Below, one piece after another: positions 7,570 to 10,337 of a DNA stretch of 10,337 nt (positions within the stretch are counted from its first letter, which is position 1; every line of letters starts with the position of its first letter). The notes under the pieces are model-generated. The model saw nothing but the letters and a program-made list of their open reading frames with translations, did not search any database and had not been told where the DNA came from. Origin of the DNA: an uncultured Clostridia bacterium (lineage in GTDB: Bacteria; Bacillota; Clostridia; Christensenellales; UBA1242); assembly GCA_944372595.1 (NCBI GenBank), contig CALVZT010000021.1, forward strand, positions 1 to 10,337, written 5' to 3'. The translations under genes were made by a program, and so were the position numbers.

Positions 7570-8847
7570 CTATGCCTTTTTTGTCCCTGTGATAATATTT
7601 AAAATTTCATCATCTTTATAGTATCTTGAAGACGAATAAGTCCTTAATTTGTTAGAAGAAGTAATAATTGGAGATTTACCCGCTATTGGATTGTTTGTGT
7701 ACATTAATGGACAAATTGAAGATACTCTAACACCTGCTTTATTCAAAGCAACATATTTATCCGTCTTCTCAAATGCCTTACGAATTGCTGGTGCCGTTGT
7801 CAATATTGTTCTAACAGTTACTTTTTTCTTTTTATTTTCTTTAAGCCCGGCAAGAATTTTATCTGCCCAAGTATCAAGTTGCGAAGAAGATAAATGTGGA
7901 CAACCAATGAAGCATAGTTTTGGCTTTGCCTCTTTATCCTTCCAAAGTATAGGATAAGAATCGTATACTCTTTGCAATTCTTTATCATCAATGACATAAG
8001 TTTTAGCATTATTTTTAATAAGTGTTTTCTTTAATTTTTTAGCCTCAGGTGTTAAATTATCAACGTGATATAGTCCCACCGAACCATTTGATGCCGATGC
8101 AGCACCCATATCTTTAAGATATGCTTTGGTATCGTTATCTAATTTTTTACCCAAAAATTTATCAAGCCCCACAATATACGGAACATCTTCCATTACTTTG
8201 AGTCCAATAGCACTACCCAAAATTTGAGCCTCTGGGAGTTTGGTTGTTTTGATTTCTATAATCCAATCTGCTTTTCTTCCTTCATCTGTCAAAAGTCCAA
8301 ATTCTGGCACTTTACCAATAATCGAAGAGAATATATCAAGCATACCACTATTGCGATTACATCTTGCCCCAAGCACCGAGTTAGCATATACTACGGCCGA
8401 ACTCTCTGCCCAGCAAAGTATATCACCATATTTTGGTACATTACCAACCTCATCATGATAACAAGTACAAGTAAATCCATCTTCATTTTTAAGTCCAATC
8501 TTTTTTAATTGTTCTTCATACCTTGCTTGTTGACTATACATAATTTTACTAAATATTAATTTGTTAAGTATGTTGCATTTAACGTTTTTATAATCAATTG
8601 GTCGTGGGTCAACTGTAAATGGTTTTTGTGCTTTGATTCCTGCATCAATAATTTCATCCATTATTCTAAATAATGGCTTGATAAGCCCAATTCCAAATGA
8701 TGTTACTAAATGCCCATCATGAGTAACTGGTACTAATCTTTTTGCTCCAAACACATCGCCAAACTCAACAATAGTACGCATTATCTTGGCTTTGGTCTCG
8801 CCCTCCGCCCCATCTAAAATCGCCTGCTCTTCTTTTGATAATTTCAT
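7570..8847 (-). CDS. Aconitase X catalytic (large) subunit, DUF521 family
   Basis: Predicted Fe-S-dependent hydro-lyase. Characterised relatives are cis-3-hydroxy-L-proline dehydratase (bacterial) and phosphomevalonate dehydratase (archaeal, modified mevalonate pathway). The 425 residues show TVDPRPIDY (78-86), FTCTCYHDEVGN (125-136), AESSAVVYANSVLGARCNR (147-165), FGLLTDEGRKADW (183-195), FIGCPHLS (313-320) and ICPLMYTNNPI (378-388), closing with SSNKLRTY (397-404). Cys127 or Cys129, Cys316 and Cys379 sit in conserved motifs and are the likely cluster ligands. In GARCNR, Cys163 stands where Thr is common. The ATG at 8847 is preceded by GGGGGAGG; an in-frame TTG 15 bases upstream lies within that site and is rejected. 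The stop is TAG. The gene leads an isolated two-gene operon with no transporter, racemase or mevalonate gene nearby, so the substrate is open. Confidence 0.92.
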   Translation of the reverse strand: MKLSKEEQAILDGAEGETKAKIMRTIVEFGDVFGAKRLVPVTHDGHLVTSFGIGLIKPLFRIMDEIIDAGIKAQKPFTVDPRPIDYKNVKCNILNKLIFSKIMYSQQARYEEQLKKIGLKNEDGFTCTCYHDEVGNVPKYGDILCWAESSAVVYANSVLGARCNRNSGMLDIFSSIIGKVPEFGLLTDEGRKADWIIEIKTTKLPEAQILGSAIGLKVMEDVPYIVGLDKFLGKKLDNDTKAYLKDMGAASASNGSVGLYHVDNLTPEAKKLKKTLIKNNAKTYVIDDKELQRVYDSYPILWKDKEAKPKLCFIGCPHLSSSQLDTWADKILAGLKENKKKKVTVRTILTTAPAIRKAFEKTDKYVALNKAGVRVSSICPLMYTNNPIAGKSPIITSSNKLRTYSSSRYYKDDEILNIITGTKKA

Positions 8848-8901
8848 CTTTTCCTCCCCCAAAAAATAAAATTAATTTAAATATATTGCTTTAATAATAT
8901 T

Positions 8902-8929
8902 ATTTTAACACATAGATAAATTAAATCAA
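8902..8929 (-). promoter_or_regulatory. Putative promoter of the aconitase X operon
   Basis: The minus strand reads TTGATT (8929-8924), a 16-base spacer and TGT-TAAAAT, an extended -10 (TAAAAT at 8907-8902). Transcription would start near 8895, giving a leader of about 48 nt before the ATG. I see no clear operator or riboswitch-like fold in that AT-rich leader. The region is low-complexity, so chance matches are a concern. Confidence 0.45.
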
Positions 8930-8983
8930 AATATATGACAATATATTTTAAATATTATTTTATCAAATACTGTTAATTTTCGT

Positions 8984-9012
8984 TTCTTTTTTTTACAAAA
9001 TTATGATATAAT
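8984..9012 (+). promoter_or_regulatory. Extended -10 promoter of the structured leader and SHOCT gene
   Basis: TGA-TATAAT at 9004-9012 is a perfect extended -10. The -35 region (about 8983-8989, TTTCTTT) is weak, as is usual with extended -10 promoters. Transcription would start near 9019, about 237 bases before the SHOCT-protein ATG, leaving an unusually long leader for such a small gene. It is divergent from the aconitase X promoter about 100 bases away. Confidence 0.65.
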
Positions 9013-9030
9013 ACTAATATTAATAGTATT

Positions 9031-9133
9031 GAAGCGGCCACCTAAATGGTTGTTTTTTATTGACAATAATTCTTCGCTAATATTATAATATTTTATATTA
9101 TCGGAAGTCGAACTTGCTTGCAAGAGTGAGACT
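9031..9133 (+). ncRNA. 5' half of structured leader: terminator-like hairpin and alternative stems
   Basis: Four local folds are visible. AAGCGGCCA (9032-9040) pairs with TGGTTGTTT (9047-9055), including three G-U pairs, around a CCTAAA loop and runs into six T, resembling an early terminator. GAAG (9031-9034) can pair with CTTC (9072-9075), but CTTC can instead pair with GAAG at 9104-9107 in a stem extended by TAATAT/ATATTA. AGTC (9106-9109) pairs with GACT (9130-9133) enclosing CTTG-CTTG-CAAG (9113-9124). The competing use of CTTC is what an attenuator or riboswitch would show. I do not recognise a known riboswitch class. Hairpins come easily in AT-rich DNA, so this half is less certain than the cloverleaf. 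Confidence 0.4.
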
Positions 9134-9146
9134 GATGGTTTTACAT

Positions 9147-9229
9147 ACTATGTGATGAACACAATTTGTTGTGTTTTTGCGTTTAGCAAAATTAAAATTT
9201 AACTTGCTTAAATTTTATCATCACATAGT
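9147..9229 (+). ncRNA. Cloverleaf-like structured RNA element in the SHOCT gene leader
   Basis: A perfect 12-bp stem, ACTATGTGATGA (9147-9158) with TCATCACATAGT (9218-9229), encloses three hairpins with almost no unpaired bases between them. These are ACACAA/TTGTGT with loop TTTG (9159-9174), TTTTGC/GCAAAA with loop GTTTA (9175-9191, sharing little at the junction), and AAAATTTAA/TTAAATTTT with loop CTTGC (9194-9216). The result is a four-way junction of about 83 nt, ending 16 bases before the AAGGTG ribosome binding site of the SHOCT gene. It is not a tRNA: there are no D- or T-loop consensus bases, and the closing stem is 12 bp. It may be a cis-regulatory leader, a processed small RNA or a remnant of a palindromic mobile repeat. 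Confidence 0.6.
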
Positions 9230-9255
9230 TTATATTATATTAACTAAGGTGAAAT

Positions 9256-9672
9256 ATGAAAAAGTTAGCAAAAATATTTATATGGATATCAATAATATTT
9301 CAATTTTGGTTGATATTTCCATTAATAATAGGCGTATTAGCACTAGACAAACTAGATTCAGCAAAAAACAAAGACGAATTATTAGTAATGAGTGTCCTAA
9401 CTACCCTATTTTGTAGTGCAATAGCGGGTATATTTATGTTTTGCATCAAAGAAGAAGAACTAAACGAAGAATACTACGAACAAATAAAAAAACAAAAACA
9501 AAAAAATGAAAACACCGAAAGTATCTCAACTTCATCCGACTCCGAATTACCTGATACCAAAGAATTAACAAAAGAATTAGAAAAAGCAAAAAAATTATAT
9601 GAAGATAAATTAATTACCGAAGAAGAATATAATAAAATGCGCGAAAAAATATTAAATAAATTTTTAAAATAA
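9256..9672 (+). CDS. Small membrane protein with C-terminal SHOCT domain
   Basis: A 138-residue protein of unknown function. Residues 7-30 and 42-63 are hydrophobic and likely form a two-helix membrane hairpin. A charged Lys/Glu/Ser-rich linker (65-103) follows, then ELTKELEKAKKLYEDKLIT and EEEYNKMREKIL (103-132), a typical SHOCT domain: a short C-terminal helix pair with the conserved L-I-T-x-E-E-(Y/F) core. SHOCT domains are thought to mediate oligomerisation or tethering and occur on many unrelated small bacterial proteins. The ATG is preceded by AAGGTG four bases upstream. It is monocistronic, behind a long structured leader, and ends in its own terminator. The composition matches the AT-rich surroundings, so there is no clear sign of recent transfer. 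Only the architecture can be supported. Confidence 0.85.
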   Translation: MKKLAKIFIWISIIFQFWLIFPLIIGVLALDKLDSAKNKDELLVMSVLTTLFCSAIAGIFMFCIKEEELNEEYYEQIKKQKQKNENTESISTSSDSELPDTKELTKELEKAKKLYEDKLITEEEYNKMREKILNKFLK

Positions 9673-9698
9673 AAAAAGACAAATCACTGTCTTTTTTT
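9671..9698. terminator. Bidirectional terminator between the SHOCT gene and the GGCT-like pseudogene
   Basis: AAAAAAAGACA (9671-9681) pairs perfectly over 11 bp with TGTCTTTTTTT (9688-9698) around an AATCAC loop. The left arm begins inside the SHOCT gene stop codon (9670-9672). The loop contains the stop codon (9684-9686) of the minus-strand pseudogene. With A-runs and T-runs on both sides it can serve both strands. Confidence 0.87.
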
Positions 9699-10114
9699 GT
9701 TTTTATTAATTCTTAAAACCGCCTCATCTAGATATTTTCTATCAAAGCCAAAATCTTGATATCCTACCAATAATCTTTCGAAATATTCTTTATCAGGAGC
9801 CGTTGGATTGTCATCATTCATAATGTAAACCATTGCTTTAATATCTTTGCCATTAATTGCAATATCAACATATTTTTTCTATACATAATTGGAAATTTTT
9901 CTATAATGTCAAATTCTTTTTCGGCCTTTTTATTTATTATCCATATACCAACTGGGACTTCTCCGCCCTATTTAGGCTCGATAGTAATATATTTTTTAAA
10001 AGCAATTTGCCAATTATACAACATACCACTACCAAATAATTTACAATGTGGACAAACTTCTTTCATCCTTTTTAAATCAAGATTGCGACCATACGCCAAA
10101 CAATATCTTTTCAT
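9684..10114 (-). pseudogene. Broken gamma-glutamylcyclotransferase (AIG2-like) family gene
   Basis: The family has the GGCT fold and releases 5-oxoproline from gamma-glutamyl compounds; many bacterial members are uncharacterised. The minus strand opens MKRYCLAYGRNLDLKRMKEV, then KYITIEPK (41-48), a TAG codon (9970-9968), and in the same frame GGEVPVGIW (50-58). A second lesion is a one-base loss in the A-run at 9873-9878, after which the family tail continues: YVDIAINGKDIKAMVYIMND, then EYFERLLVGYQDFGF, ending in TGA. The 431 bases are one short of 144 codons, confirming a single deletion. The YGSN signature reads YGRN and the active-site EG reads EK (Glu72 kept). The start is well supported: AAGGAG (10120-10125) with five bases to the ATG. 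TAG is a true stop elsewhere here (aconitase X large subunit). Confidence 0.85.
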
Positions 10115-10188
10115 ATATGCTCCTTCTTTGCAATAAAATATAATTACTAAATAGAATTTTTATAATAAACTTTAATAATAACATTTTA

Positions 10189-10197
10189 ATTATAGCA
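10189..10197 (-). promoter_or_regulatory. Extended -10 promoter of the GGCT-like pseudogene
   Basis: The minus strand reads TGC-TATAAT, identical to the element before lysS, with no good -35 at the proper distance. Transcription would start near 10182, 68 bases before the start codon. An intact promoter and ribosome binding site in front of a disrupted gene suggest recent inactivation. Confidence 0.55.
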
Positions 10198-10269
10198 TAG
10201 CGACAACAAAAACAAAATAAATCACTATATTCTTAATATTACGATACTTATGAATAAAATAATCTAATC

Positions 10270-10297
10270 TTGCGATTATATTATTATGGTGTTTAAT
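10270..10297 (+). promoter_or_regulatory. Possible promoter reading off the right edge
   Basis: TTGCGA (10270-10275), a 16-base spacer and TTTAAT (10292-10297) form a plausible sigma-A promoter. Transcription would start near 10304, a few bases before a GC-rich stretch (10309-10337) that differs sharply from the surrounding AT-rich DNA. The rest of 10130-10337 holds no open frame I can support. Confidence 0.35.
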
Positions 10298-10337
10298 AAA
10301 TAAAAATACTGCCTACCAAACCGAGCAGAAGGGTTGC

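Noticed and set aside
7570..8847. Calling the protein phosphomevalonate dehydratase.
   Set aside because: That function is known from archaea with the modified mevalonate pathway; nothing here supports it in this bacterium.
8848..8862. An in-frame TTG at 8862 as the start of the aconitase X large subunit.
   Set aside because: That TTG overlaps the GGGGGAGG ribosome binding site, which serves the ATG at 8847.
9129..9137. GACTGATGG as a hammerhead ribozyme core.
   Set aside because: The core needs CTGATGA followed by a GAAA element in the right stem context; the seventh base differs and the GAAA partner is not placed correctly.
9147..9229. The cloverleaf as a tRNA or tmRNA.
   Set aside because: There is no 7-bp acceptor stem, D-loop GG, TTCRA loop or CCA-compatible end, and no tmRNA tag frame.
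9171..9416. An 81-codon plus-strand frame overlapping the SHOCT gene start.
   Set aside because: It begins inside the cloverleaf, has no ribosome binding site and is out of frame with the well-supported SHOCT gene.
9968..9970. TAG as a recoded sense codon, which would leave the GGCT-like gene partly intact.
   Set aside because: TAG ends the aconitase X large subunit in the normal way, and the same gene also has an independent frameshift.
9857..10136. Plus-strand open frames of 60-76 codons in this stretch.
   Set aside because: They are antisense to the GGCT-like sequence, lack ribosome binding sites and show no recognisable protein features.
1..10337. CRISPR arrays, insertion sequences, tRNA or rRNA genes.
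   Set aside because: No regularly spaced repeats, transposase-like proteins or RNA gene consensus sequences were seen on either strand.

Overview
The window is AT-rich, uses TAA/TAG/TGA as ordinary stops and TGG for Trp, and carries Gram-positive style Shine-Dalgarno sites, U-tract terminators and a CtsR operator. This points to a low-GC Bacillota (Firmicutes) chromosome, probably an uncultured Clostridia-like lineage; species cannot be told from sequence alone. Most of it is housekeeping DNA, densely packed and mostly on the minus strand.

Layout. At the left edge a minus-strand gene begins and runs out of the window. Its promoter is near-consensus and carries a CtsR repeat, and its first codons read MYNLS, so it is probably ctsR, the class III heat-shock repressor. 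Divergent from it is dinB (DNA polymerase IV, 149-1366), apparently with a leaderless promoter. dinB converges on a lysS-degV operon (lysyl-tRNA synthetase and a DegV/FakB-type lipid-binding protein), and the two share one bidirectional terminator. Upstream of lysS come a small membrane-anchored lytic transglycosylase (3860-4384) and polA (DNA polymerase I, 4479-7007), each with its own terminator. Next is a self-contained two-gene unit for the large and small subunits of aconitase X (7111-8847), a predicted Fe-S hydro-lyase.

The right end is accessory-like. A plus-strand extended -10 promoter at 9004-9012 starts a roughly 240-nt leader full of hairpins. It ends in a striking cloverleaf: a perfect 12-bp closing stem around three contiguous hairpins (9147-9229). 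Just downstream lies a gene for a 138-residue two-helix membrane protein with a C-terminal SHOCT domain (9256-9672). I do not recognise this RNA, and it is the best candidate here for something undescribed. Converging on the SHOCT gene is a broken gamma-glutamylcyclotransferase/AIG2-like gene (9684-10114 minus; one nonsense codon and one 1-base frameshift), still preceded by an intact promoter and ribosome binding site. At the extreme right a possible promoter leads into an unusually GC-rich stretch cut by the window edge, possibly the 5' end of a structured RNA.

Themes. DNA replication and repair (dinB, polA), translation (lysS), envelope functions (transglycosylase, DegV, SHOCT protein) and one metabolic unit (aconitase X) sit side by side without forming a single pathway. 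Four of the five terminators overlap or abut stop codons, and several promoters rely on an extended -10 element with a poor -35.
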